DNA of 64,000 bases. It comes from Deltaproteobacteria bacterium. GTDB lineage: Bacteria; Desulfobacterota; DSM-4660; Desulfatiglandales; Desulfatiglandaceae. Shown here in pieces: positions 8,461 through 17,372 of the stretch (the first letter of the stretch is position 1; each line of letters begins with the position of its first letter). The stretch is taken from positions 31,744 through 95,743 of the forward strand of contig JAFDIV010000014.1 of the NCBI GenBank assembly GCA_019307815.1, given 5' to 3'. Under the pieces are notes generated by a model. It saw only the letters and a list, made by a program, of their open reading frames with translations. It did not search any database and had not been told where the DNA came from. A program made the position numbers and the translations under genes.

Positions 8461-9468
8461 CTAAAACTGTCGCAAGAACCTCATCTCATTTCTATAAAAC
8501 ATCTGAATGTCGTCGATCCCGTACTTGAGCATGGCAATACGTTCAATGCCCATCCCAAATGCAAACCCAGTGTACACCTCCGGATCATAATCAACAAAAC
8601 CATAAACAGCAGGGTCTACCATGCCTGAGCCCAGTATCTCCAGCCACCCCGTCTGGCCACATGTCCTGCACCCAGTACCCCGGCACAGCACGCACTGAAT
8701 ATCCACCTCAGCACTGGGCTCGGTAAAAGGGAAAAAGCTTGGTCGAAATCGCACGCCCGTTTCCTTGCCGAACATCTGGTGTACGAAACTAGTGAGTGTA
8801 CCTTTCAAGTGGGAAAAGCTGACCCCCTTGTCCACCAAAAGTCCTTCCACCTGATGAAACATAGGGGTATGGGATACGTCAGAATCCCTGCGGTAAACCT
8901 TGCCCGGAGCAATAATGCTTACGGGTGGCTGTTGGGATTCCATAACCCTGACCTGCATGGGGGATGTATGGGTTCGCAACAGCAGGGTGTCTGAAATATA
9001 GAAAGTGTCCTGCATGTCCCTGGCAGGATGATCTTTTGGGATGTTCAGGGCCTCAAAATTGTAGTAATCCAACTCGATGTTAGGGCCCTTGACCACCCTG
9101 AAGCCCATTCGCTGGAAGATGTCACATACCTCTTCAAGGGTTTGAGTAATGGGATGTATATGCCCAAGCTCTGGCCTCCGCCCGGGTAGCGTCACATCAA
9201 TGCGCCTGGTGCCTTTTTCCGCTTCCAAGCTCAGGGTCCTGCGAAGCGCCTCGAACCTCTCCGTGAGCTTCTTTTTTAGAAGGTTTGCCTGTCTCCCGGC
9301 CTCTGGACGCTTATCCGCAGGGAGGGATCCGATCTGCCTCATGAGAGAAGTCACAAGCCCCTTTTTCCCAAGATAAGTGACCCGAAACCTTTCCAACCCA
9401 GCGGCATCTCGGACGGCCTCCAGATCTTTCAACGCCCTAGTCTCAAGCTCTTGGAACCGATCCCTCAT
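8461..9468 (-). CDS. pheS: Phenylalanine-tRNA ligase alpha subunit
   Basis: Catalytic alpha subunit of phenylalanyl-tRNA synthetase. An N-terminal coiled-coil (residues ~1-80) binds tRNA-Phe; the class II core carries motif 2 (VYRRDSDVSHTPMFHQVEG) and motif 3 (GFAFGMGIERIAMLKYG). The start at 9468 is chosen because GGAAGG lies 4-5 bases upstream and MRDRFQELE matches the family N-terminus; in-frame starts at 9480 and 9513 lack a comparable site. The product is then 335 residues, the normal size. It lies downstream of rplT in the translation operon. Confidence 0.96.
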   Translation of the reverse strand: MRDRFQELETRALKDLEAVRDAAGLERFRVTYLGKKGLVTSLMRQIGSLPADKRPEAGRQANLLKKKLTERFEALRRTLSLEAEKGTRRIDVTLPGRRPELGHIHPITQTLEEVCDIFQRMGFRVVKGPNIELDYYNFEALNIPKDHPARDMQDTFYISDTLLLRTHTSPMQVRVMESQQPPVSIIAPGKVYRRDSDVSHTPMFHQVEGLLVDKGVSFSHLKGTLTSFVHQMFGKETGVRFRPSFFPFTEPSAEVDIQCVLCRGTGCRTCGQTGWLEILGSGMVDPAVYGFVDYDPEVYTGFAFGMGIERIAMLKYGIDDIQMFYRNEMRFLRQF

Positions 9469-9637
9469 TTTTCCTTCCATAACTAATGTCTCTCCGGCAA
9501 CTGGAATCTCCATATGGCCCTTGATACATGAATGCTACTATCACTTGTTGGCCGCGAGCAAGGGCCCCATCATTAAAAGGCCTATTACCCCTTGCAACAG
9601 TTTATTGGAGAATTCCGTTTCGGAGAAGCGGTAGTGG

Positions 9638-9988
9638 CTAGGCCTGCTGGGCCATTGAGGCAAGCTGGGAAAAAGCTGCGGGGTCTCTGACGGCCATATC
9701 GGCGAGGATCTTGCGGTCCAGTGCTACGCCTGCCTTCCTCAGTCCGCCCATAAGCTTGCTGTAACTGAGCCCGTTTTCCCTGGCAGCAGCGTTGATTCGA
9801 ACGATCCATAAACGCCTAAAGTCTCGCTTCCGGTTCTTGCGGTCCCTATAGGCGTACATACCCGCCCTTTTGACGGCTATGTTGGCTGACTTAAATTGTT
9901 TACTATGAGCGCCTCTATAGCCCTTGGCAGCCTTCAATACCTTCTTGCGCCTTCTCCTGGCCTTAAAGCCTCTCTTTACTCTTGGCAT
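9638..9988 (-). CDS. rplT: Ribosomal protein L20
   Basis: A 116-residue basic 50S protein with the canonical L20 sequence: start [19 protein letters not shown], central [22 protein letters not shown], and [12 protein letters not shown]20 binds 23S rRNA early in assembly and in studied bacteria represses its own operon. It follows rpmI by 57 bases in the classical infC-rpmI-rplT order. Confidence 0.99.
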   Translation of the reverse strand: MPRVKRGFKARRRRKKVLKAAKGYRGAHSKQFKSANIAVKRAGMYAYRDRKNRKRDFRRLWIVRINAAARENGLSYSKLMGGLRKAGVALDRKILADMAVRDPAAFSQLASMAQQA

Positions 9989-10045
9989 GACTAAACCTCG
10001 TGTCTCCGTATATCTGTCTTGAAATACCTTCTAATGCCCTTTCTT

Positions 10046-10243
10046 TCACATATAGGGCAACAAGCGCTCTACCTGCTTGGTATTGGTGCTGTCTAACAAA
10101 GCAGATTTTCTTAAATTCCTCTTCCGCTTCGAAGCCTTTTTCGTCAATATATGACTGGCATAGGCCTTACGCCTTACCACTTTTCCCGTGCCTGTCACCT
10201 TAAATCGTTTGGCAGCTGCCCGTTTTGTCTTCAATTTTGGCAT
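10046..10243 (-). CDS. rpmI: Ribosomal protein L35
   Basis: A 65-residue very basic 50S protein with the L35 pattern: [20 protein letters not shown] at the start, [15 protein letters not shown] in the middle, and VERLLPYM at the end. It sits between infC and rplT. The 135-base gap from infC holds a small perfect hairpin (10349-10364) that could be part of a ribosomal-protein control site. Confidence 0.99.
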   Translation of the reverse strand: MPKLKTKRAAAKRFKVTGTGKVVRRKAYASHILTKKASKRKRNLRKSALLDSTNTKQVERLLPYM

Positions 10244-10348
10244 ATTGTCCTCCGCATCACCATACTAATCCCTGGGCGTTTGGGAGCTGGAACCTATCCC
10301 TACGTCCACTTAAGAATATCTGATCCTACAATTTTCGCTAGTCCTTAT

Positions 10349-10364
10349 GGCTCCAGTGGGAGCC
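10349..10364 (-). promoter_or_regulatory. Small hairpin in the infC-rpmI leader
   Basis: GGCTCC-AGTG-GGAGCC forms a perfect six-pair stem with a four-base loop just after the infC stop. There is no run of T after it, so it is not a good terminator. L20 control sites in other bacteria lie in this intercistronic region, so a regulatory or mRNA-stability role is possible; this is inference. Confidence 0.3.
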
Positions 10365-10378
10365 CTTTAACAATGCCC

Positions 10379-10897
10379 TTACTTCGGCACTAAAAGCATA
10401 CTAATGGTATTTCTTCCTTCTTGTCTAGGTGGCTGTTCAATAGTTCCTTTTTCTTCTACCTCTTCTGCCACCCGTTTCAACAACTCATACCCCATATCCA
10501 TATAAGCCATCTCCCTGCCCCGAAAGAAAACCACCACCTTGACTCGGTTCTTTTTGTCCAGGAATTTCTGGATATGCCTTATCTTGAAGTTGAGGTCATG
10601 CTCATCGGTATGGGGTCTGAGCTTAACCTCCTTTACCTGGAAGACCTTACTCTTCTTTCGGGCCTCTTGCAACTTCTTGCTGGCCTGGTACTTGAATTTC
10701 CCAAAATCCATGATCCTGCACACGGGCGGATCCGATTTCGGCGAGACCTCCACCAAATCCAGGCCCTCCTCTTTTGCTACGCGAAGGGCTTCATGAATGG
10801 GCAGGATCCCCAATTGCTGGCCTTCCACGGAGATCAGTCTAACGTTTCGTGCCTTAATCTGCTCGTTAACCCTTACGTCGGTGTACTTCTTTGCTAT
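10379..10897 (-). CDS. infC: Translation initiation factor IF-3, probable ATA start
   Basis: IF-3 binds the 30S subunit and rejects poor start codons. The family sequence extends upstream of the first ATG/GTG/TTG codon (GTG at 10828): AKKYTDVRVNEQIKARNVRL is read in frame before VEGQQLGI. A strong AAAGGAGG, which overlaps the last codons of thrS, is followed six bases later by ATA at 10897, and no ATG, GTG or TTG is available there. IF-3 genes commonly use rare starts (ATT, ATC or ATA) so that IF-3 represses its own translation. The product is 172 residues, normal size. Three bases separate the thrS stop from this start, suggesting translational coupling. Confidence 0.95.
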   Translation of the reverse strand: MAKKYTDVRVNEQIKARNVRLISVEGQQLGILPIHEALRVAKEEGLDLVEVSPKSDPPVCRIMDFGKFKYQASKKLQEARKKSKVFQVKEVKLRPHTDEHDLNFKIRHIQKFLDKKNRVKVVVFFRGREMAYMDMGYELLKRVAEEVEEKGTIEQPPRQEGRNTISMLLVPK

Positions 10898-10900
10898 GGC

Positions 10901-12823
10901 TTACCTCCTTTGGCTGCATTCCTCTTTAATGCGTTCAATGAACGCCCCAATACTCATTAGAGGTAGATTTTCCCCACTTCTAAGCCGCGGGGTAATCCCC
11001 TCTTGCTCCACCTCCTTATCTCCCACTATCAACATGTAGGGAATTTTAAGGAGCTGGGCCTCCCGCACCTTAAGGCCCAGTTTCTCGTTTCTGAAATCGC
11101 CTTTCACGCGAATTTCCGCGGCCTTGAGCGTCTCCAAGACCTTTTCCCCATAAGGAATATGCCTGTCAGTGACTGTAAGCAATATAGCCTGTACAGGGGA
11201 AAGCCAGGTGGGAAAAGCACCTGCATAGTGCTCGATCAGTATTCCTATGAATCGTTCAATAGCACCCAGTATGACCCGATGAATCATGGCGGGCCTATGC
11301 TTTTCCCCGTCCTTGCCTATATAATAAAGATCAAATCGTTCAGGCAATGTAAAATCACACTGGATGGTGGCACATTGCCACTGCCTTCCCAAAGCGTCCC
11401 TGAGCTTGACATCTATCTTTGGCCCGTAGAATGCCCCTTCGCCCTCATTGACCTCATAGGGTAAGCCATTGTCGTCCATGGCATTCATGAGCGCTTGGGT
11501 AGCCATTTCCCAGTCTTGGTCACTGCCGATGGATTTTTCCGGCCGAGTGCTGATTTCTAGGTCATAGTCAAAATTGAAAATACCCATCACGTCTTTGACA
11601 AAGTCCAAAACACCCTTGATCTCCTGGTTCAGTTGCTCCGGGGCACAGATAATATGCGCATCATCCTGTGTAAATTCCCTTACACGCAACAACCCATGAA
11701 GAACCCCTGAACGCTCATGCCGGTGCACAGTGCCCAGCTCAAAATACCGTTTTGGCAAATCCCTATAGCTCCTTATCTTGGAGCGGTAAATCAACATGTG
11801 TGCCAGGCAGTTCATGGGCTTAATGCCATAGGACTGTTCGTCTATTACCGTAAAATACATGTTTTCTCGATAGTTTTCAAAGTGCCCCGATTTCTTCCAC
11901 AATTCGGTCTTCAATATCTGGGGGCCCTTCACCAGTTCATAGCCACGCTTGAGATGTTCTTTGATCTCAAATTCTTCGATGATATGCCGCAGCATAGCGC
12001 CATTGGGATGCCATACGACCATTCCTGCGCCTATTTCGTCATAGGTGTTGAATATCTCCAACTGCGGACCCAGGCGCACGTGATTTCTCTTGCGGGCCTC
12101 CTCCAGCCTCTGGAGATAGGCCTTAAGCTCATTCTTGTTGGGAAAGGCCACGCCATAGATCCGGCTCAGCATGGTGCGCCTTTCATCTCCCCGCCAATAG
12201 GCTCCAGCCACTTTCGTTAGCTTATAGGCCTTTATCATCCCAGTGGAAGGAATATGCGGACCCCTGCACAAATCTGTAAACGTACCCTGGGTATAAAGGG
12301 AAACCTTGTCATCCTGGATATCATTCAAGAGTTCAATCTTGTAACTCTCTCCTGCTTCTTCAAAGAAGCGAAGGGCCTCCTCTTTGCTTACCTCTTTTCG
12401 CACAAAGGGATAATCTGCCTTGATGATTTCTGCCATCTTCTCTTCAATCTTGGGCAGATCCTCTTCCTTGAATGGCCGCTCATAATCAAAATCATAATAG
12501 AAGCCATCCTCAATGGCCGGTCCGATAGTTACCTTTACACCTGGGAAAAGCTCCTTGACGGCCATGGCCATTACGTGGGAGGTACTGTGCCTGAGCACTT
12601 CGAGCCCCTCTGGAGAATCAATATACACGGGATCCAGCCTGGAGTTGCCATCCAGGGGAGTGGAAAGGTCCCGCAACTGGCCGTTCACCTTTACTGCCAC
12701 TGCCTCCCCAAGGCGTCTCACCTTGAATCGCTTTAGGGCCTCATATGCAGTGAGGGACTCGGCCTGGATCACCTGGGAATCTCCCTCTTGAATTTGAATA
12801 TGGTAATCCTTCATCTCAGCCAT
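10901..12823 (-). CDS. thrS: Threonine-tRNA ligase
   Basis: Class II threonyl-tRNA synthetase, about 640 residues. It has the full bacterial layout: TGS domain (residues ~1-65), editing domain with [15 protein letters not shown] and the later [10 protein letters not shown] motif, catalytic core with [14 protein letters not shown], and an anticodon-binding domain with [23 protein letters not shown] at 12823 is preferred; an in-frame TTG lies two codons upstream and another ATG lies at 12814. There is little ribosome-binding sequence before it. Instead a 10-pair hairpin with a T-rich tail lies immediately upstream. It heads the operon thrS-infC-rpmI-rplT-pheS-pheT. Confidence 0.98.
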   Translation of the reverse strand: MAEMKDYHIQIQEGDSQVIQAESLTAYEALKRFKVRRLGEAVAVKVNGQLRDLSTPLDGNSRLDPVYIDSPEGLEVLRHSTSHVMAMAVKELFPGVKVTIGPAIEDGFYYDFDYERPFKEEDLPKIEEKMAEIIKADYPFVRKEVSKEEALRFFEEAGESYKIELLNDIQDDKVSLYTQGTFTDLCRGPHIPSTGMIKAYKLTKVAGAYWRGDERRTMLSRIYGVAFPNKNELKAYLQRLEEARKRNHVRLGPQLEIFNTYDEIGAGMVVWHPNGAMLRHIIEEFEIKEHLKRGYELVKGPQILKTELWKKSGHFENYRENMYFTVIDEQSYGIKPMNCLAHMLIYRSKIRSYRDLPKRYFELGTVHRHERSGVLHGLLRVREFTQDDAHIICAPEQLNQEIKGVLDFVKDVMGIFNFDYDLEISTRPEKSIGSDQDWEMATQALMNAMDDNGLPYEVNEGEGAFYGPKIDVKLRDALGRQWQCATIQCDFTLPERFDLYYIGKDGEKHRPAMIHRVILGAIERFIGILIEHYAGAFPTWLSPVQAILLTVTDRHIPYGEKVLETLKAAEIRVKGDFRNEKLGLKVREAQLLKIPYMLIVGDKEVEQEGITPRLRSGENLPLMSIGAFIERIKEECSQRR

Positions 12824-12827
12824 GCCC

Positions 12828-12874
12828 AAAGAAAATAAGGCATCTGAATGAAGCCATTCCCTACTTCAGATGCC
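12828..12874 (-). terminator. Attenuator-like hairpin directly before thrS
   Basis: On the minus strand GGCATCTGAA pairs perfectly with TTCAGATGCC (10 pairs, 16-base loop, 12839-12874) and is followed by TTATTTTCTTT, the form of an intrinsic terminator. It lies only 15 bases before the thrS start and downstream of the probable promoter, so it should either attenuate the operon or control ribosome access. No full T-box and no threonine-rich leader peptide are visible in the short leader. Confidence 0.6.
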
Positions 12875-12920
12875 TCTCAATTGTTAGTCTATTTAAGGTG
12901 AAAATTCGTGAATCCAACTT

Positions 12921-12950
12921 ATTATAATCTTTTTCTCCTTACAACAGCAA
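12921..12950 (-). promoter_or_regulatory. Probable sigma-70 promoter of the thrS operon
   Basis: On the minus strand TTGCTG (12950-12945) and TATAAT (12926-12921) are separated by 18 bases. This would start transcription near 12914, giving about 40 bases of leader before the attenuator-like hairpin. The -10 is a perfect consensus; the -35 is moderate. Confidence 0.55.
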
Positions 12951-13076
12951 GATTAACTTGGTCCTACGCAATAGAAAGTCTTCCAGTCGGCAGGAAGCTT
13001 AATATTTATAATCGATAACCTAAAGAAATGCAAGAAAAAAATAAAAAATCGCCCTCCTTGGATCTTCTCCCCCTTA

Positions 13077-13104
13077 CAAAAATAGGTCGCCCAAAGGCGA
13101 CCTA
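13077..13104 (-). terminator. Intrinsic terminator of tRNA-Val
   Basis: TAGGTCGCC and GGCGACCTA form a nine-pair stem with a four-base loop, followed on the minus strand by TTTTTG. It lies 17 bases past the tRNA 3' end and separates the tRNA from the thrS operon. Confidence 0.8.
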
Positions 13105-13120
13105 ACCCAACTTTTCATTG

Positions 13121-13195
13121 TGGTAGGCACGACGAGATTTGAACTCGTGACCCCTACCGTGTCAGGGTAGTGCTCTCCCCCTGAGCTACGTGCCT
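13121..13195 (-). tRNA. tRNA-Val (GAC)
   Basis: A 75-base cloverleaf with encoded CCA: acceptor AGGCACG with CGTGCCT plus discriminator A; D arm GCTC/GAGC; anticodon stem CTACC/GGTAG with loop CTGACAC giving anticodon GAC; T arm ACGAG-TTCAAAT-CTCGT. All stems pair. It is followed by its own terminator. Confidence 0.97.
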
Positions 13196-13237
13196 ATTAT
13201 TTAAAAAATTATCAACCCTCTTTTCCAATGTCAAGCC

Positions 13238-13801
13238 TTATCCTTTGTCACCAGAGGAGTGGTTATGCCTTTGACCATTGCCTATAATATGGAACCAATA
13301 GTACATATAATGGAGGCCGGAACTAATGGTAAAAAGGCCGGTAAGCCAAAATATGCCCCTCTGAAACCCCTTTGAAAAATGGAAATAATCCAAAGATAGA
13401 ACCACAAAGACAGTGGCCAGTTGCAGGCAGGTAGTGGCTTTGCTTAGCAATGAAGGTCGGATAGTTACCTGTAAGTTATTGAGGAAGAGTACCAGCACCC
13501 CCAAAAGTATCAAGATATCCCGGCTTATCACGATCACGGTCAACCACGGGGGTACAAACTGGCGTATGGAAAGCACCACAAAGGCGGCCACAAGAAGGAT
13601 CTTATCTGCCAGGGGGTCCAGATAGGAGCCCAGTGTGCTTTTCTGATTAAACAGCCTTGCCACAAGGCCGTCTGCTCCGTCGCTCAGTCCCGCGATGACA
13701 AATACCACAAGTGCAGGAAGGAACCTCTCATTGATCAGATAGATAATAAAGATAGGGGCAAGAATAATACGCAAGCTAGTAATAAGATTAGGTACTGTCA
13801 T
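13238..13801 (-). CDS. pgsA: CDP-diacylglycerol-glycerol-3-phosphate 3-phosphatidyltransferase
   Basis: Integral membrane enzyme making phosphatidylglycerophosphate, the precursor of phosphatidylglycerol and cardiolipin. It contains the CDP-alcohol phosphotransferase signature: DGADGLVAR followed by GSYLDPLADK, with all four aspartates in place. Several hydrophobic helices follow. The start at 13801 is chosen because MTVPNLITSLRI matches family N-termini and GGCGGGAAAC precedes it; in-frame starts at 13825 and 13858 are possible, the latter overlapping the upstream gene. The product is about 187 residues, normal size. Confidence 0.92.
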   Translation of the reverse strand: MTVPNLITSLRIILAPIFIIYLINERFLPALVVFVIAGLSDGADGLVARLFNQKSTLGSYLDPLADKILLVAAFVVLSIRQFVPPWLTVIVISRDILILLGVLVLFLNNLQVTIRPSLLSKATTCLQLATVFVVLSLDYFHFSKGFQRGIFWLTGLFTISSGLHYMYYWFHIIGNGQRHNHSSGDKG

Positions 13802-13847
13802 GTTTCCCGCCTGAAGTCCAATCATTTCTCTTGGATTGCAAACTCGC

Positions 13848-15071
13848 TTACTGCCCAATTAGCAATGTGACCTCATCTCCCTGCTGTTCTACACCCTTAA
13901 TGGGCACAGGCAGTCCATCGTGATACATTACCAAATTGGCAAATTTGTTCTTGTCTCCCTGGAACTCTACCTCGAACGAGACAAAATGGCTGCCAATTCG
14001 GCTCTGGGTGAAACGCTTCACCCCTGGAATCTCCTTGCTAATGAAATCCCTTAGCCTTTTATATTGGACATAACTTTCAAGTCCTTTTAAAGTCACTACA
14101 AAATGGCTATACGCCTGCTGCACAGCCCCACCAGCCTCTTCAATACAGGACTCAAGTCGGGGCATCATCTGGCGGATCGTCTCATCCAAGGCATTAACAA
14201 TCTCTTCACGACTCTGCGCACTTCCCCCTGTCCAGGCCTGTGTAAGCTGGCAGTATTCTGTACCGTCGCTCACCCTGACTACCTGAAAGGCTACGGAGAT
14301 TCCCCCGTCCTGGCCGATCAAGCTCTTACCATACAACACCACATCCGCGTCAAATACCTCACCCCATTTGCTGATGGAAGAAAGATCCAGCTCGCCCCGC
14401 CTCATCTCAGCAGAGACCCCTGATGGGGGCAAGGAAACAGTGCGATTAATAAGGTCAAAACCCTTATCCTGGAAGGCCCTGAAAAGGGCCAGCTCCGTGG
14501 GATTCAGCGGCGACAGCTCATCAGGGCTGGACCACCAGTACTTCAACTTGCCTGCTTCCTCTTCTCCAACCAGGAAAAGCAACTTAATGGCCCTGGTCTC
14601 CGTTTGTAATAATCCTGCCTCCTGTAGTCGGTCTCCAGCAAGCTTCTCATTTACCTTAATCTGTAAAAGCAGGGCGTAATGATCCCCTACTTGTGCTTCC
14701 CTAACAATGTAATAATTTTCAACCAGCTCATTAGCCCTGGGGATAACCCCTTCCACAAGCCGGTCCAAATATTCGGCCGCAGCCTTTTCTCCAAGACGCC
14801 TCACCAAGTAATGCTCCACTCCCCTCTCAATGGCAGAGGAGACCGCCTTCTGCTTGGCAGCGGCAATATTATCGTCAATAATCTTCGCCATACCCAAAGA
14901 TAGTATGGAATTTCCCTTTTCTGAACCCTGTTGGTCTTGGCAATGAGCAGGCTGGTGTCCAAGGCCGGAAAATATAATCATGCTGTACAAGAGAAAAAGC
15001 AAAAAGCGTTTCACACCAGTAACTCTTGTTTCCTTGGCTGCAACTCCAATTACATTGGATTTTCTCCTCAC
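13848..15071 (-). CDS. FlgT/LPP20-like envelope protein (tentative)
   Basis: About 407 residues. After a short basic stretch there is a hydrophobic segment (KRFLLFLLYSMIIFSGLG) consistent with a signal sequence. The next region (AKIIDDNIAAAKQKAVSSAI) has the alternating Ala/Lys helix pattern of the N-terminal domain of FlgT and LPP20 proteins; a middle alpha/beta region and a C-terminal domain follow. GTG at 15071 is preferred because AAGGAG lies eight bases upstream; a TTG at 15104 is also in frame. It is the last of three envelope-protein genes transcribed from miaA towards pgsA. The family call rests on pattern resemblance only. Confidence 0.5.
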   Translation of the reverse strand: MRRKSNVIGVAAKETRVTGVKRFLLFLLYSMIIFSGLGHQPAHCQDQQGSEKGNSILSLGMAKIIDDNIAAAKQKAVSSAIERGVEHYLVRRLGEKAAAEYLDRLVEGVIPRANELVENYYIVREAQVGDHYALLLQIKVNEKLAGDRLQEAGLLQTETRAIKLLFLVGEEEAGKLKYWWSSPDELSPLNPTELALFRAFQDKGFDLINRTVSLPPSGVSAEMRRGELDLSSISKWGEVFDADVVLYGKSLIGQDGGISVAFQVVRVSDGTEYCQLTQAWTGGSAQSREEIVNALDETIRQMMPRLESCIEEAGGAVQQAYSHFVVTLKGLESYVQYKRLRDFISKEIPGVKRFTQSRIGSHFVSFEVEFQGDKNKFANLVMYHDGLPVPIKGVEQQGDEVTLLIGQ

Positions 15072-15186
15072 CGCCAAATCTCCTTCACCTGTTCTCCCTG
15101 ACAATTTACTGAAGCATTACGGTCCCTATCTATGCTATGGTCCTGAATTTTTAAGGAATTTATCCAGCATAATTGAGCCTACAGCA

Positions 15187-16353
15187 TCACCTTCTTGGGA
15201 AAACCCGTGCATGGTATGAGAGGACTAGGAGCGCAAGTTTATCTTTTAGCCGTCGAATGGCCAAAAGTGCATCCGCCCCTGAAATCAATTCCATAGGGTC
15301 AAAAAGCCCATCCTGCGGTCCCATGATCTTTTCCTTTACTGCACATACCATAACATCACTAAAATAGGGGGCGTTTTTGCTCACATCCTCAAAAGGGGAT
15401 TTCCTTTTTTTTAATTGTGTACCCAATCCCGGTTTCTTTTCAACCTTTCTAAGTATATCGGCAAGCATTGTGGCAAAATCCGATCGTGTTACAGGTCGGT
15501 CCGGGTCAAAAGACCCCTCGGGCAACAGGGTCAACCCTTGGATCCCCAAACGAAGTACTTGGCTGATCTCTTCCTTGTAAACATGTCTTGCAGCGTCTTC
15601 AGGCAGTACCAGTCCCTTGGTGGGCAAGGCCATATCCACAAGGCCTGCGCGCACATAGAGCTTGTCAATCCCCAATTCTCGCACAAACAGGGCAGCAGCT
15701 TCGGCCCTAGTAATTGAAGCCTTTAGGGCAAGTCTCTTGCCGAGAGCGCTATCTGGCCTTGCCTCTAGTATCTTTTCTATCATTACAAGCTCTTTTTCCG
15801 CCCTCTCACTGAGTTCTCCACGCATTACAATGGCCTTTTTGAAGGCCCAGGATGCCTTTAAAAAACGATGTGCCTCTCGATAAGCCACCCCCATATAATA
15901 GTAATGAATTGATAGATTTGGCTGCTCCTCCAAGGCCTTACGAAAATACCTCTCAGCCTCTTCCATCCATCGCGGCCCTTTCTGCAATGTTATTAATCGC
16001 AAAAATCCCACATCCGCCAAGGCCTTGTCTTCGTCCGTAACCGCCCAGACCGCCGCCTTTTCCATCGCCTCAAAGGCGGCCTCAAAACACTCCTTCATGC
16101 CCAGGGCAAGCCCCAAACCACGATAAGCCGGGGAATAGCTAGGATCCAACTCCACAGCCTTGCTGAATTCCCGCCTTGCGTCCTCTATCCTGTTCAATTC
16201 CAGCAGTCTGAACCCGCTCATAACCCGATGCTTGGGCGAATCAAACACAATCTCTTTGGACACTCCAGCACACCCTGCCAACAATAACAGCACTGTGCAA
16301 ATGCCCCATGCAACCATAAGGCCCTTCCGGGCGGATTTACTGAAGCCCACCAT
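15187..16353 (-). CDS. Lipoprotein with TPR repeats and SLH-like domains
   Basis: A 388-residue protein. The N-terminus has a signal ending in a lipobox-like LLLLAGCAG, so it is probably lipid-anchored. Residues ~45-190 carry TPR-type helical repeats (ARREFSKAVELDPSYSPAY, AERYFRKALEEQPNLSIHY). The C-terminal half has SLH-like stretches (SITRAEAAALFVREL and FDPDRPVTRSDFATMLADIL). A GAAGGAG precedes the ATG. SLH domains usually bind cell-wall or outer-membrane-linked polymers. It lies between an LPP20-like and a FlgT-like gene, so the three may form one envelope assembly. Confidence 0.75.
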   Translation of the reverse strand: MVGFSKSARKGLMVAWGICTVLLLLAGCAGVSKEIVFDSPKHRVMSGFRLLELNRIEDARREFSKAVELDPSYSPAYRGLGLALGMKECFEAAFEAMEKAAVWAVTDEDKALADVGFLRLITLQKGPRWMEEAERYFRKALEEQPNLSIHYYYMGVAYREAHRFLKASWAFKKAIVMRGELSERAEKELVMIEKILEARPDSALGKRLALKASITRAEAAALFVRELGIDKLYVRAGLVDMALPTKGLVLPEDAARHVYKEEISQVLRLGIQGLTLLPEGSFDPDRPVTRSDFATMLADILRKVEKKPGLGTQLKKRKSPFEDVSKNAPYFSDVMVCAVKEKIMGPQDGLFDPMELISGADALLAIRRLKDKLALLVLSYHARVFPRR

Positions 16354-16529
16354 AAGAACTCCTTCTCATCTGGATCCATAAATTAGCCACGTGGCCCTGA
16401 TACATAACGCGATTTATCGCCTCAAGCCCAGTGGTCCCCCTACCCGCCTCGGACGGGCAAGGCTGCAGGCCTGATCCTAACACCAGGCTACACTGATTCC
16501 TTACTTCAATGCTCATACAAAGAAGCCCC

Positions 16530-17372
16530 CTAATCAACCAAAAACACCACCCGACACTTCTGAAAAAGCCTCACGTTTCTGGGATCAGATCGGATTTTTT
16601 CGGCATCAGCATTCGTGACCATTACTACTGTAGGCCGATCTTTCAAAACGCGAAGGGCCTTTAGCGTCAGGGGTCTTTGTCCTAGCCATAACTTCCTGAT
16701 TCGCGAATCAGGGGGCTTGACATACTTTACCATACCTTTTCTAATAACGTACTCTCTGCTTACATATACCGGGCCAAAGACCTCCTCCCCGTGCTCATCA
16801 ACAATCCTGGGAATCAGGCACGGCCTGAACCCTATACCCCTACAGTCTAAAATAAGGCCAGTATGTTCCTTATTCTTTTTCATTGGAGGTGATGAGGGCT
16901 GGACAATGGGTGAAATTTTTCGGATCGAAGGAGGGAGCAATATCTCACCGAGGTCAGCACTGAGCTTAACGGCCACAATAACACGAACCTCCTTCTGGTC
17001 ACTAAAAGCAATATTGACAATTTCTGCGCCCTTATCGCTCCAGAGCAACCTTTTCAGCTTACCTTCACTGGCCTCTGTCCAATCCCCTACCTTGGACCGG
17101 GAATCAACGGGTATATTTTTGATCAGTTTAAGGAGATTTGCTCTGGCCGCAGCTACGGCCGCCTTTTTTGCAACAGATCTGGCTTGGGCTTCGCTATCAG
17201 TCACTGGGGGAAAGCAGGCCTCACCCACAGCCTCCACAATAAGATTGGTCCAGTCAATTTTTCCAAATTTTAGTACCTGGATATAGTTTTGGGCAAATGC
17301 CATAGCCGGCAATGTCAGCCAAGTGGCAAAAGCAATTGCTAAGACAAGCGCTACTTTCTTGTTATTACCCAT
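16530..17372 (-). CDS. LPP20-like exported protein
   Basis: About 280 residues with a clear signal peptide (VALVLAIAFATWLTLPAMAFA, cut after AFA). The first half (EAQARSVAKKAAVAAARANLL, about residues 63-83) resembles LPP20/FlgT-type domains; the second half is an alpha/beta region ending RLFQKCRVVFLVD. The start is ATG at 17372 with GAAGAG upstream; a TTG two codons earlier is possible. It overlaps the miaA stop by eight bases, so it is probably co-transcribed with mutL-miaA. No enzyme motif was seen. Confidence 0.55.
   Translation of the reverse strand: MGNNKKVALVLAIAFATWLTLPAMAFAQNYIQVLKFGKIDWTNLIVEAVGEACFPPVTDSEAQARSVAKKAAVAAARANLLKLIKNIPVDSRSKVGDWTEASEGKLKRLLWSDKGAEIVNIAFSDQKEVRVIVAVKLSADLGEILLPPSIRKISPIVQPSSPPMKKNKEHTGLILDCRGIGFRPCLIPRIVDEHGEEVFGPVYVSREYVIRKGMVKYVKPPDSRIRKLWLGQRPLTLKALRVLKDRPTVVMVTNADAEKIRSDPRNVRLFQKCRVVFLVD

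Noticed and set aside
12830..12914. T-box riboswitch before thrS
   Set aside because: The leader is too short and lacks the conserved T-box sequence and specifier stem; only a terminator-like hairpin is present.
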